Part shown: positions 7,783 through 15,542 of the stretch, one piece after another
Layout: each line of letters starts with the position of its first letter
How positions within the stretch are numbered: position 1 is the stretch's first letter
Assembly (NCBI GenBank): GCA_947385085.1
Contig: CANDJN010000018.1
Span: 1 to 38,411, forward strand
Reading direction: 5' to 3'
DNA: 38,411 bases
Source: an uncultured Erysipelotrichaceae bacterium
GTDB taxonomy: Bacteria > Bacillota_I > Bacilli_A > Erysipelotrichales > Erysipelotrichaceae
Notes under the pieces: model-generated
What the model was told of the DNA's origin: nothing
Seen by the model: only the letters and a program-made list of their open reading frames with translations
Database searches by the model: none
Made by a program: the position numbers and the translations under genes

Positions 7783-8090
7783 CATACCTGAAATAAAATG
7801 ATCATGAGATAAGCACTGATGCAGGCGGCAATGGCAACCGTTACCAGGCCTTTGCCTCGATATGCCAATATGATCGCAACACCGGCCGCGACAATCGACG
7901 ATGTACATTCTCCCGCAGCGCTGAAAATCGCTGGAAAGGTCATTGCGCCTAACACCGCATATGGTACATAATACAAAAATGAGCGCAGAAACGGACTTTT
8001 CCATTCTTTGCGAAATAATGTTATTGGCAACATCCTTACAACATATGTTACCAAAGCCATTACGAACATATAGGGCAAGTAGTGATTCAT
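7782..8090 (-). CDS. azlD: AzlD-type branched-chain amino acid exporter subunit
   Basis: 102 residues and four predicted membrane segments (LPYMFVMALVTYVVRMLPI, FLYYVPYAVLGAMTFPAIF, and two more). It is the small partner of AzlC in the LIV-E type exporter, which moves branched-chain amino acids out of the cell. The ATG at 8090 follows an AGGAG site. A longer frame upstream is an artefact within azlC. The start overlaps the azlC stop by an ATGA junction, the classic translational coupling of this pair. It is convergent with the HTH gene. Confidence 0.92.
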   Translation of the reverse strand: MNHYLPYMFVMALVTYVVRMLPITLFRKEWKSPFLRSFLYYVPYAVLGAMTFPAIFSAAGECTSSIVAAGVAIILAYRGKGLVTVAIAACISAYLMIILFQV

Positions 8091-8794
8091 GAAGACTCCT
8101 CCTTCACGGGATAACGCCATGCCCCATACCCTGCACCAATCAATGTACACAGTATAATTGCGAATCCAGAGCTGATCGGCATCCACTCATAAGTTAGCGC
8201 CAAAATGCAGGAAAATCCCGCAGCGAGAATAATCACCTTACGGATAGCGATATGCTTGCGCGCCGGCGGTAACAAAATCGCTAAAAACATCGCATAAATC
8301 GCGATCCCCATCGCACTGCGAATATCCGCAGGCAATGATGTCCCCATAATGGCTCCTAACAGCGTGCCCAACGTCCATCCGACGATTGGCAAAAGCATCA
8401 GTCCACTGAAATAAGCGGTTGACAAAAGCCCCTCCTGTGCCATTGCCAACGCAAAAATTTCATCGGTAATTCCAAAGGATATCCACATGCGTTCTCTTCG
8501 TGACATGTCCGGCTTCACCTTCTGTGCAAGAGACAGCGACATCAAAGCATAGCGCAGATTTATCATAAACTGCGTCAACGCCATCTCGAATAAAGAGGCG
8601 GAAGCTACCATCAGCGGTAAAGCCGCAAATTGACCTGCGCTTGTTAAATTGGTCAAAGAGATTACCACTGCCACCGAAGCTGGTATTCCTTGACTGCTCG
8701 CCATCATTCCAAAGGTAAACGACACCGACAAATATCCCAATGCGATCGGTATGCCCCCCTTTAACCCCTTTATCCATGCTTGTCTTGTTTCCAT
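8087..8794 (-). CDS. azlC: AzlC-type branched-chain amino acid exporter subunit
   Basis: 235 residues, the usual AzlC length, with six to seven predicted membrane helices. Recognisable family features are the N-terminal KGGIPIALGYLSVSFTFGMM, LTNLTSAGQFAALPLM, the conserved ISFGITDEIFALAM loop and LGTLLGAIMG. It forms the inner-membrane exporter with AzlD, relieving excess or toxic analogues of leucine, isoleucine and valine. The start at 8794 has AGGAG seven bases upstream. azlD overlaps its end. No regulator such as AzlB is adjacent. Confidence 0.93.
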   Translation of the reverse strand: METRQAWIKGLKGGIPIALGYLSVSFTFGMMASSQGIPASVAVVISLTNLTSAGQFAALPLMVASASLFEMALTQFMINLRYALMSLSLAQKVKPDMSRRERMWISFGITDEIFALAMAQEGLLSTAYFSGLMLLPIVGWTLGTLLGAIMGTSLPADIRSAMGIAIYAMFLAILLPPARKHIAIRKVIILAAGFSCILALTYEWMPISSGFAIILCTLIGAGYGAWRYPVKEESS

Positions 8795-8973
8795 TAAAAT
8801 ACTCCTGATGCGGCTTTCCGTATTACCTTGCCGCTACTATTCATCATTATAGCCTCCTATTCCTTAATCGTAAAGAAATATTTATGCAAAATACGCTGGT
8901 AAAAAGTGAAAAAGTCTTTTCATTAGCATCGGTTCATGTTACAGTATAAGCAGAAATCAAGAGGTAATCACAC

Positions 8974-9396
8974 ATGAAACAATGTCAAAACAGCCGTATG
9001 CTGCCCTATTCCAAAAAACAGATTGCGAATATCATCCTACATCCGGAAACCTATAATATCCGTGACTATGAAGCGTATCGTCCCTTTGATGAGCATAGCT
9101 GGCTTGAGGATTACGGAGATGAATACATTGTAAAATACTGCGTAAAGGAACAAAGTGAAGATCGCATCGTTCTGGAGCGCTATCCCTTTGCCAAAAGCAA
9201 TATGCGCATCACCAGAACTGTCTTTGAAATGAAAGAATGCGATAATAAGCAAGTAGAATTATCCATCACCGAACGGGTTGTCCATGGAAATGTAGCGGAT
9301 CGCTTGGCTAAAATATTCCAAAATCATGACGAAAACGAACGCTATTACATGGATATGATAGCGAAAATCCAACAATACTGTGCCAAAGGCAAATAA
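8974..9396 (+). CDS. Small SRPBCC-like protein of unknown function
   Basis: 140 residues, soluble, no signal peptide. The start at 8974 follows AGAGGTAATC. The pattern is an N-terminal helix ending in HPETYNIRDYEAY, alternating strands (EYIVKYCVKEQ, RIVLERYPF, VELSITERVV) and a long C-terminal helix from NVADRLAKIF. This recalls START/SRPBCC ligand-binding proteins of the polyketide-cyclase type. The resemblance is structural, not a strong motif match, so it should be read as a hypothetical protein. It is monocistronic, with a terminator about 100 bp downstream and azlC divergent upstream. Confidence 0.6.
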   Translation: MKQCQNSRMLPYSKKQIANIILHPETYNIRDYEAYRPFDEHSWLEDYGDEYIVKYCVKEQSEDRIVLERYPFAKSNMRITRTVFEMKECDNKQVELSITERVVHGNVADRLAKIFQNHDENERYYMDMIAKIQQYCAKGK

Positions 9397-9492
9397 ATAA
9401 CGAAAAATTAGACGTGATTTCATTGAAATACGCTTTAAAAATACATGACACTTTACTTATTAATGTAAGAAATCATCAGGTTAAAATAAATA

Positions 9493-9533
9493 CCCTCTTC
9501 AATCAGAAATAGTCTGATAAAGAGGGCATTTTT
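9493..9533 (+). terminator. Terminator after the SRPBCC-like gene
   Basis: Interrupted stem: CCCTCTT plus ATCAG pairs with CTGAT plus AAGAGGG across an AAATAGT loop. A run of T follows (9529-9533). Confidence 0.75.
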
Positions 9534-9547
9534 ATTAAAGAGTTATT

Positions 9548-9572
9548 AAAAAGGATGGAGCGAACTCCATCC
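9548..9572 (-). terminator. Terminator of gapA with UUCG tetraloop
   Basis: On the minus strand: GGATGGAG, loop TTCG, CTCCATCC, then TTTTT. It begins 7 bp after the gapA stop. The UUCG tetraloop makes it exceptionally stable, as expected behind a highly expressed glycolytic gene. Confidence 0.88.
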
Positions 9573-9579
9573 CATTTGA

Positions 9580-10593
9580 TTATCCTAATTCAGAGAAGTA
9601 TTTGATGGTACGAACCATTTGGCTTGTGTAGGAATTTTCGTTATCATACCAAGATACAACCTGTACCTGAGTATTTCCGTCTTCCATTTCAATTGCCATG
9701 GTCTGAGTCGCATCAAACAATGAACCATAACGCATACCGATAATATCGCTGGATACGATTTCATCCGTGTTGTATCCGAAAGATTCTGTTGCGGCATTCT
9801 TCATTGCGGCATTTACTTCGTCAACCGTTACCTTGCCTTTTACTACGGCAACCAAAATTGTAGTAGATCCTGTCGGAGTCGGAACACGCTGTGCAGAACC
9901 GATCAGTTTACCATTCAATTCCGGAATAACCAAACCGATTGCTTTAGCAGCTCCGGTAGAGTTCGGAACGATGTTTACGGCTGCGGCACGGGAACGACGC
10001 AGATCGCCTTTACGCTGCGGACCATCCAAAGTCATCTGGTCACCGGTATAAGCATGAACCGTAGTCATGATACCACTTTGAATTAGTGCTAAATCATTCA
10101 AAGCCTTTGCCATCGGTGCCAAGCAGTTCGTTGTACAGGAAGCTGCGGAAATAACCGTATCTTCCGGTTTCAAAGTTTCGTGGTTTACATTATAAACGAT
10201 TGTCGGCAAATCCTTTCCGGCCGGTGCGGAAATAACTACCTTACGAGCGCCTGCTTCGATATGAGCGGAAGCCTTTTCCTTGGATGTATAGAAACCAGTA
10301 CATTCCAAAACAACGTCAACGCCCAATTTTCCCCAAGGCAAATTTTTAGCGTCTGCTTCTGCATAAATTGTGATTTCTTTTCCATCAACCGTAATGGAAT
10401 TCTCACCTGCTACCACAGTGTCTGCTTTTTCATATCTACCCTGAGAAGAATCATATTTTAATAAGTGGGCAAGCATTTTAGGACTAGTTAAGTCGTTGAT
10501 AGCGACAACCTCATATCCTTCTGCACCAAACATCTGACGGAATGCCAAACGACCGATGCGTCCAAAACCATTAATAGCTACTTTTACTGTCAT
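9580..10593 (-). CDS. gapA: Glyceraldehyde-3-phosphate dehydrogenase
   Basis: 337 residues. It oxidises and phosphorylates glyceraldehyde-3-phosphate with NAD to 1,3-bisphosphoglycerate in glycolysis. The Rossmann start VKVAINGFGRIGRLAFRQ, the catalytic SAASCTTNCLAPMAK motif with the active cysteine, the HAYTGDQ segment and WYDNENSYTSQM near the end are all intact. The start at 10593 follows AGGAGGACTTTGAAG. An upstream in-frame extension overlaps the promoter and is rejected. It stands alone rather than in the gap-pgk-tpi operon found in many Firmicutes. Confidence 0.97.
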   Translation of the reverse strand: MTVKVAINGFGRIGRLAFRQMFGAEGYEVVAINDLTSPKMLAHLLKYDSSQGRYEKADTVVAGENSITVDGKEITIYAEADAKNLPWGKLGVDVVLECTGFYTSKEKASAHIEAGARKVVISAPAGKDLPTIVYNVNHETLKPEDTVISAASCTTNCLAPMAKALNDLALIQSGIMTTVHAYTGDQMTLDGPQRKGDLRRSRAAAVNIVPNSTGAAKAIGLVIPELNGKLIGSAQRVPTPTGSTTILVAVVKGKVTVDEVNAAMKNAATESFGYNTDEIVSSDIIGMRYGSLFDATQTMAIEMEDGNTQVQVVSWYDNENSYTSQMVRTIKYFSELG

Positions 10594-10621
10594 CTTCAAA
10601 GTCCTCCTTTTAACATCTATT

Positions 10622-10650
10622 ATTATAAAGATTTCCCTATTAAAAGTCAA
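10622..10650 (-). promoter_or_regulatory. Sigma-A promoter of gapA
   Basis: Minus strand TTGACT (10650-10645), 17 bp, perfect TATAAT (10627-10622), 29 bp ahead of the start codon. A near-ideal promoter consistent with high expression. Confidence 0.8.
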
Positions 10651-10739
10651 TTACCGTAACCGTTCTTTGCACTTTTTTTCCAGCGTGGTTTTAAATAAAT
10701 CTTTTGGCGCATACTCTATGATGATAAGGAGGTTGCTTT

Positions 10740-11309
10740 ATGGTTATTGTACCAACAATTATTGAACGAAATGCCAGTGTGGAACGCGTTTATGACTTGT
10801 ATTCCTGTTTGTTAAAAGAGCGCATTATCATCTTAACCGGAGAGATTGAAGATACAATGTCGTCCAGCATCTGCGCCCAGCTATTATACCTCGCTTCTAC
10901 CGGCAGTGATCCGATTTTAATGTACATCAATTCACCGGGAGGCAGTGTCAGCGCCGGACTTGCTATTTATGACACGATGAATTACATCAAGTGTGAGGTT
11001 TCGACGATATGCATGGGTATTTGTGCCAGCATGGCAGCGGTACTGTTAAGCGCCGGTGCGAAAGGAAAACGCAGTTCCCTGGCAAATGGTGAGGTGATGA
11101 TTCATCAGCCGTTAGGAGGCATGCAGGGTCAGGCAAAGGACATGGAAATTGCCGCCAATCACATCATCCGCATGAAAAACCGCTTGAACAATATCCTCGC
11201 GCAAAACTGCGGCAAGAGCGTTAATGAAATCGCTGCGCTATGTGACCGTGATTACTACATGGATGCGCAAGAGGCAATATCTTTAGGCATTATTGATACG
11301 ATCATTTAA
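10740..11309 (+). CDS. clpP: ATP-dependent Clp protease proteolytic subunit
   Basis: 189 residues. It is the serine peptidase ring of the Clp protease, working with ClpX or ClpC chaperones. The catalytic triad is visible: Ser97 in MGICASMAAV, His122 in MIHQPLGG, Asp171 in DRDYYMDA. The N-terminal MVIVPTIIE start and YINSPGGSV oxyanion segment are typical. A strong AAGGAGG ribosome site precedes the ATG. It is divergent from gapA, monocistronic, and ended by a hairpin. No clpX is adjacent. No CtsR or CIRCE operator was recognised in the 146-bp upstream gap. Confidence 0.96.
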   Translation: MVIVPTIIERNASVERVYDLYSCLLKERIIILTGEIEDTMSSSICAQLLYLASTGSDPILMYINSPGGSVSAGLAIYDTMNYIKCEVSTICMGICASMAAVLLSAGAKGKRSSLANGEVMIHQPLGGMQGQAKDMEIAANHIIRMKNRLNNILAQNCGKSVNEIAALCDRDYYMDAQEAISLGIIDTII

Positions 11310-11337
11310 CAGTATGAATTTGGATTTAGCACACCAG

Positions 11338-11364
11338 AAAAGCTGCGGCATCGGCGCAGCTTTT
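11338..11364. terminator. Bidirectional terminator between clpP and acetyltransferase
   Basis: Stem AAAAGCTGCG / CGCAGCTTTT with a 7-base loop. A-rich and T-rich ends on both sides let it serve both convergent genes. It touches the stop codon of the minus-strand gene. Confidence 0.8.
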
Positions 11365-12277
11365 AGTATACCTCATGCAGAAAAATCGGTTTCTTACATA
11401 AGGCAAAGGCTTCTTGAGGATTCTTCACCTTTTGATTGTACAGCTTGTTAAACAGCTCGTAATTATTGATGCGTGCCATCGTTACCGTATCCTTTTTGGG
11501 AATGGTCAGCGGAAATAAGCGTTCCAGCTTTTCCGCCTGTGAGACAGTAACCGTAACATCCGGATAGCCCTTGGAAATATAGCGCAACATCTTCATCAGG
11601 GCGATCGAATCCAAATAGACGATCTCACTGACCTTCACTTCAACACTGTTTTCCGTATAAGCAGCGTATCCGCATATATCATGATTTTTATTGCGATAAA
11701 CGCATACATTTCCGTGATCCAATACCGAGCGTTTTAAAAATAAATCAAAATAATGAACATCGCGCACATAGGCGCAATCAAAATGGCTGCTGTAATTTTG
11801 ATAGAGCTGAGCCAGCTCTGTCGCATTAACATGATGAGAAACACCGGCAGTATTCACCTTATCAAAATAATGCGTATTGATCGTATACGTCTTGCCTTGA
11901 TATACGCTTTTGAAGCCAAACGGTTCATACAGCTTGGGATTAAAGCCTTCAATTAACGTAATCAGATGATTATGACTCAGCTCATCCAATGCATTTTCCA
12001 TCAAGCTGCGCATATGACCGCGGCGACGATAATCAGGTAGGGTGGCGACACCGAGAATAAAGCTGGATTGAAGCTTTCTGCCACAGAAATTCATCACGTG
12101 CTCATGAACCTGCAGGGAAGAAATAATCCTCTCGTCCTGGGGCAAATACAGACACTTTCCCTCATCATATAAATGCTTAAAATAAAAGCTGAAATATGCC
12201 TTACTACGGGTTGGAAAAGCAGTCTTCCAAAGCTCATAGATCTCCGCTTTATTATTTACTTTGGCTTCCTTAATCAC
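11363..12277 (-). CDS. Eis-like GNAT acetyltransferase, short form
   Basis: 304 residues. The N-terminal GNAT domain has the acetyl-CoA loop in GVATLPDYRRRGHMRSLM and the YEPFGFKSVYQG motif of Eis-type proteins. A second GNAT-like region follows (VCVYRNKNHDICGYAAY). Family members have about 400 residues and end in a sterol-carrier-like domain that supplies the terminal carboxylate. This protein stops at about 304, with only a short remnant (MARINNYELF). The natural substrate is unknown; Eis proteins acetylate amines, including some aminoglycosides. The start is a GTG at 12277 with a GAGGG site. It lies 11 bp after the small membrane protein gene, probably in one transcript. Confidence 0.8.
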   Translation of the reverse strand: MIKEAKVNNKAEIYELWKTAFPTRSKAYFSFYFKHLYDEGKCLYLPQDERIISSLQVHEHVMNFCGRKLQSSFILGVATLPDYRRRGHMRSLMENALDELSHNHLITLIEGFNPKLYEPFGFKSVYQGKTYTINTHYFDKVNTAGVSHHVNATELAQLYQNYSSHFDCAYVRDVHYFDLFLKRSVLDHGNVCVYRNKNHDICGYAAYTENSVEVKVSEIVYLDSIALMKMLRYISKGYPDVTVTVSQAEKLERLFPLTIPKKDTVTMARINNYELFNKLYNQKVKNPQEAFALCKKPIFLHEVY

Positions 12278-12288
12278 TTGCCCTCATC

Positions 12289-12561
12289 CTATCTATCCTC
12301 ATCTACATCCGTTTCTGTATATTCAACATCAATCACCGAGTCATCACTGCGGCTGTTGTTTTGAAAAAAATCATAATCGCCGCTGTTTTCCGCTTTCTTA
12401 TAAAACTGTTCGGCTGCCTTATTGCGCTTATAATAAGCAATCAAATTCAATACCGCGGCAATAAGAACAAGCAAAACAAGCAGCGGCCATAAAAAAGAAA
12501 ACAATATTCCGATGATATAAATAACCAATAAAAAAATGATAAATGCGATTACATACTGCAT
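12289..12561 (-). CDS. Small membrane protein of unknown function
   Basis: 90 residues. The N-terminal 45 residues are almost wholly hydrophobic (two closely spaced membrane segments around FIIFLLVIYIIGILFSFLWP and LLVLLVLIAAVLNLIAYY). A charged cytoplasmic tail rich in Asp and Glu follows (DVEYTETDVDEDR). ATG 12561 is chosen because the upstream extension has no ribosome site; a GGGGTTG site precedes 12561. No family is recognised. It precedes the Eis-like gene by 11 bp. A TATAAT -10 at 12591-12586 on the minus strand may drive the pair. Confidence 0.7.
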   Translation of the reverse strand: MQYVIAFIIFLLVIYIIGILFSFLWPLLVLLVLIAAVLNLIAYYKRNKAAEQFYKKAENSGDYDFFQNNSRSDDSVIDVEYTETDVDEDR

Positions 12562-12585
12562 AGCACAACCCCATTTCTTACTCTT

Positions 12586-12591
12586 ATTATA
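12586..12591 (-). promoter_or_regulatory. Candidate -10 of small membrane protein / acetyltransferase unit
   Basis: Perfect TATAAT on the minus strand 25 bp upstream of the start at 12561. The matching -35 (TTTTCT at 17 bp) is poor, so the call is tentative. Confidence 0.4.
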
Positions 12592-12702
12592 ATATAAAAT
12601 CAAGCACAAGAAAACAATAAGAAGTAAAATCTTCCATGATTTTCATCCTTTCCGAATAATTCTGTGCCTACATATTGACTATTTATGCCGCATGAAGAAG
12701 CA

Positions 12703-12725
12703 CAAAAAAAGAGTGTTGCCACTCT
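12703..12725 (-). terminator. Terminator of HTH gene
   Basis: Minus strand AGAGTG, loop GCAA, CACTCT, then seven T. The 5' arm includes part of the stop codon of the HTH gene. Confidence 0.85.
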
Positions 12726-13035
12726 ATCGGAATTCCATACCTTGAAACAATTCTGCGATTTCTACATCGAGTGCCTTCGCTATACGTTCGATGATCCGTA
12801 AGGATACATTTCGCTTGCCCCGTTCCATCTCACTGATATAGTTGCGATGAACCTGTGCACGGTATGCCAAAGCATCTTGCGGCAATCTTCGCTCAATGCG
12901 CAATGCGCGAACACGTGCGCCGAAACGAAACTCAATTGGCTCGGGATTTTGACTGACCGCTTCCCTTATCTGATAATATTCCACCCCACTTTCTGCGGCT
13001 CCCCATGAGAATCGCAATACACAGCGAATCGCCAT
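12724..13035 (-). CDS. XRE-family HTH protein
   Basis: 103 residues. The first 40 residues are an unassigned segment. Residues about 42-98 form a Cro/CI helix-turn-helix: FGARVRALRIERRLPQDALA, then YRAQVHRNYISEMERGKRN, then SLRIIERIAKALDVEIAELF. The short C-terminus leaves no room for a sensor domain. The start at 13035 follows AGGAGGATG. It is the last gene of the minus-strand block, 37 bp after the nuclease-fold membrane protein, and ends at a clear terminator. The target is unknown. Confidence 0.85.
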   Translation of the reverse strand: MAIRCVLRFSWGAAESGVEYYQIREAVSQNPEPIEFRFGARVRALRIERRLPQDALAYRAQVHRNYISEMERGKRNVSLRIIERIAKALDVEIAELFQGMEFR

Positions 13036-13072
13036 CGGTTTTCATCCTCCTATAAGCCAATCATAACATAGA

Positions 13073-13612
13073 TCAGGATTTTGTAAAGGGGGTTTTGGGG
13101 TGAATTTTTCGTAATCGTAATATCATAATGATGAACATTGCCATCCATGATATGAAAATAAATAACAAGAACAGCGGACCCTGTGAATAGGCATCTGAAT
13201 GGATTTCCTCCGTTGATACATCAGCCATGACCAAGGCTTCTTCCTCCAAAGCCAACAATTCCTTTTCATAGCGATATTCGGGATTGTGGATCAGAGTATA
13301 GGCGTGATGCTGCTCAATGAGTGATTGCTGGATCAGCTTATCATCCGCAAACAAATACACCGGCAGCGGTTCTCTCACCTGCGTTGAAGCATCCACTTCC
13401 ATTTCCAAATTATCGGCATTTTCCATGATGCGGCACACCGATTCCCAGCCTTGATCATCTTGAATTCGTAAATTGAACAGCGTGATTTCAAACGGCGTTT
13501 TTTGATCAACGACCACAATATGATCCTTATCGCAGCTTTGATACTGCACGGGATAACGCTGATTATGTAAATAAGGAAACAGCGCAGCCAATAGGGTAAG
13601 CCATACTTTCAT
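13073..13612 (-). CDS. Membrane-anchored SNase-like protein, probably inactive
   Basis: 179 residues from ATG 13612 (GGTGA site); ATG 13618 and GTG 13624 are alternatives. A short hydrophobic N-terminus (VWLTLLAALFPYL) looks like a signal or anchor. A second membrane helix lies near the end (GPLFLLFIFISWMAMFIIMI), followed by basic residues. The region between resembles a staphylococcal-nuclease fold: PFEITLFNLRIQDD in place of the FRLLLVDTPE strand, and EPLPVYLFADDKLIQQSLI. NPEYRYEKELLALEEEA is very like the last helix of thermonucleases. The Arg and Glu of the first active-site strand are replaced, so catalysis is unlikely. It follows whiA by 38 bp. The fold call is by pattern only. Confidence 0.6.
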   Translation of the reverse strand: MKVWLTLLAALFPYLHNQRYPVQYQSCDKDHIVVVDQKTPFEITLFNLRIQDDQGWESVCRIMENADNLEMEVDASTQVREPLPVYLFADDKLIQQSLIEQHHAYTLIHNPEYRYEKELLALEEEALVMADVSTEEIHSDAYSQGPLFLLFIFISWMAMFIIMILRLRKIHPKTPFTKS

Positions 13613-13650
13613 ATTCATCACCACTTAAAGTCTGCACTGTTTTTATGCTT

Positions 13651-14589
13651 TTATTCACTTCGATATTGATTTGCCAGCTCCTTGATTTTGGCTAAGCGAT
13701 GCTTCATTCCCGATTTGGAAATGGTTTCGCCGTATTGTTCGCTGTACTGACCGCATAATTCATTCAAGCTGGCTTCAGGGAACTGCTTGCGCAAGACTGC
13801 CGCCTGATACAGCTTTTGGGGCAATGTATCCAAAGAGCGATACGTTTCAATCCACGAAATATCCTCCAGCTGCTTTTTACCGGCGCTGATCGTTTTCATC
13901 TCATTGGCAAGCTCGCAGTTATCCAAACGCGTTAACGAGTTCATAAAGTCACGTTGAATGCGACTGTCTTCAAAGGTGAACAGCGCATCGCTGGCTCCGA
14001 TACAGCGTAAAAAATCCGATATTTTATCGCTTGCCTTTAAATAGACGACATCCTGCGCTCTACGCTTGATATACTTAGCCGGTAAGTCAAAGCGATGCAT
14101 GAGCTTCAGTAAGAAATCCGCATGTTCCTTGGAATTTGCGACGATCTCCAAATGATAATTTGATCGCTGCGGACTGTTTACACTGCCTCCGGCCATAAAC
14201 GCACCGGCAAGATACGCTCGGGCGCAGCACTCCTTTCTCACCATCTTCGCTAACGGGTGATTTTTTAATCCCTTGTCATCCATAATTTGTAAATCATATA
14301 AGATTTCATTCACATGAGATGTAATTCGCAATATATAAATATTATTTTTCTTCAGTTTCATCTTACGCAATACCGAAAGCTGTGCTCCCACCTGATAGCG
14401 TTCCTTTAACAGCTTCCAAATGCGCTTGGCGGTATTGGCATTTTCACTTTTCATCTCCAATGCCATGCCCTCTTTGCGAAAGGATAAGCTGGCGCACATT
14501 AATATTAATGCGGAAAGCTCTGCCTTAGCACAACACTCGTGCAGCTCATTTTGGGAAATTTCCGCTTTTACCTCTGCCGTAAAGCTCAT
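13651..14589 (-). CDS. whiA: DNA-binding protein WhiA
   Basis: 312 residues. WhiA combines an N-terminal LAGLIDADG homing-endonuclease-like domain, without nuclease activity, and a C-terminal helix-turn-helix. Features seen are the start SFTAEVKAEISQNELHECCA, RAYLAGAFMAGGSVNSPQ, the YHLEIVANSKEHADFLLKLM segment, and the C-terminal TISKSGMKHRLAKIKELA helix. In Firmicutes it influences cell division and chromosome organisation; in actinomycetes it controls sporulation. It begins 4 bp after the yvcK stop, with an AAGGAATG site, in the conserved rapZ-yvcK-whiA order. Confidence 0.95.
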   Translation of the reverse strand: MSFTAEVKAEISQNELHECCAKAELSALILMCASLSFRKEGMALEMKSENANTAKRIWKLLKERYQVGAQLSVLRKMKLKKNNIYILRITSHVNEILYDLQIMDDKGLKNHPLAKMVRKECCARAYLAGAFMAGGSVNSPQRSNYHLEIVANSKEHADFLLKLMHRFDLPAKYIKRRAQDVVYLKASDKISDFLRCIGASDALFTFEDSRIQRDFMNSLTRLDNCELANEMKTISAGKKQLEDISWIETYRSLDTLPQKLYQAAVLRKQFPEASLNELCGQYSEQYGETISKSGMKHRLAKIKELANQYRSE

Positions 14590-14593
14590 ATAC

Positions 14594-15538
14594 TCATTCC
14601 TTACTGTTAATGATTTCTTCCATCACATCGCGTACCTTATTCGCATCATGACGAATCAAATCGTTTTCAAACTGTAACATATCACGTTTTAAGATCACAT
14701 AGGGATGATCTTGATCGCGGATATAGACTTGACTCGCTCCCATTTCATGATATTTTTCCATGATGGACGGAGCGATTTCATTATTGTGGAAGACGACAAT
14801 ATCGACCGCATTCAGCTGGGTATGATCCAAAATCGCCTGCACATGGTCCTCCAGGGAATAGTTGTCGGTTTCTCCCGGCTGGGTCATGGCATTACAAAAG
14901 TAAATCTTCTTCGCCGTTGATTGTGCTAATTCATCTCGTAATTGGCGAATGATCAAATTGGGCATGATGCTCGTGTATAATGAACCGATACCGTATACGA
15001 TAATATCAGCGTGATGAATCGCCGCCACTGCCTGGGCGGTCGCCTGTACATCGCCCTGATAAAACACCCGGCTGATGCGGTTGTTAAAATTGGGAATATT
15101 GCTTTCCCCACGCACGATCGTGCCGTCCTCCATCACCGCAAATAAGGTAATGACCTCACTGCTGCTGGGAATAATATCACCCTTGACATTCATGACCTTG
15201 GAAAACGATTGAATCGCCTCAATGAAGCTGCCGCAGCTTTGCGTTAAGGCCGTCAATAACAGATTGCCGAGATTATGACCGCCGACATCGTTGCTGGCGC
15301 CTTCAAAGCGATAATTCATCAGAGTAGACAAGAGCGTCTCACTCTCCGCCATCGCACACATGACATTGCGAATATCTCCCATTGCCGGGATGTGATACTG
15401 CGCCCGCAAGCGTCCGGTACTGCCTCCATCATCCGCCACGGTTACCACTGCCGATAAGCGAATATTGCCCAGCTGCTTCAATCCGCGTACAATGACGGAA
15501 AGTCCATGTCCCCCACCGATCACCACAACATTTTTCAT
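14594..15538 (-). CDS. yvcK: YvcK-type gluconeogenesis factor
   Basis: 314 residues, the normal length. The family features are present: VVVIGGGHGLSVIVRGLK at the N-terminus, TVADDGGSTGRLR, PAMGDIRNVMCAMA, and the NVGGHNLGNLLL-like segment (DVGGHNLGNLLLTAL). YvcK binds UDP-GlcNAc-type nucleotides and is needed for cell-wall precursor balance during growth on gluconeogenic carbon sources. It lies between rapZ and whiA with gaps of 4 bp on each side, so the three are certainly co-transcribed. Confidence 0.95.
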   Translation of the reverse strand: MKNVVVIGGGHGLSVIVRGLKQLGNIRLSAVVTVADDGGSTGRLRAQYHIPAMGDIRNVMCAMAESETLLSTLMNYRFEGASNDVGGHNLGNLLLTALTQSCGSFIEAIQSFSKVMNVKGDIIPSSSEVITLFAVMEDGTIVRGESNIPNFNNRISRVFYQGDVQATAQAVAAIHHADIIVYGIGSLYTSIMPNLIIRQLRDELAQSTAKKIYFCNAMTQPGETDNYSLEDHVQAILDHTQLNAVDIVVFHNNEIAPSIMEKYHEMGASQVYIRDQDHPYVILKRDMLQFENDLIRHDANKVRDVMEEIINSKE

Positions 15539-15542
15539 ATTC

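Noticed and set aside
7636..8004. 122-residue minus-strand frame over the HTH gene end and azlD
   Set aside because: It runs across a terminator and two real genes in another frame and has no ribosome site.
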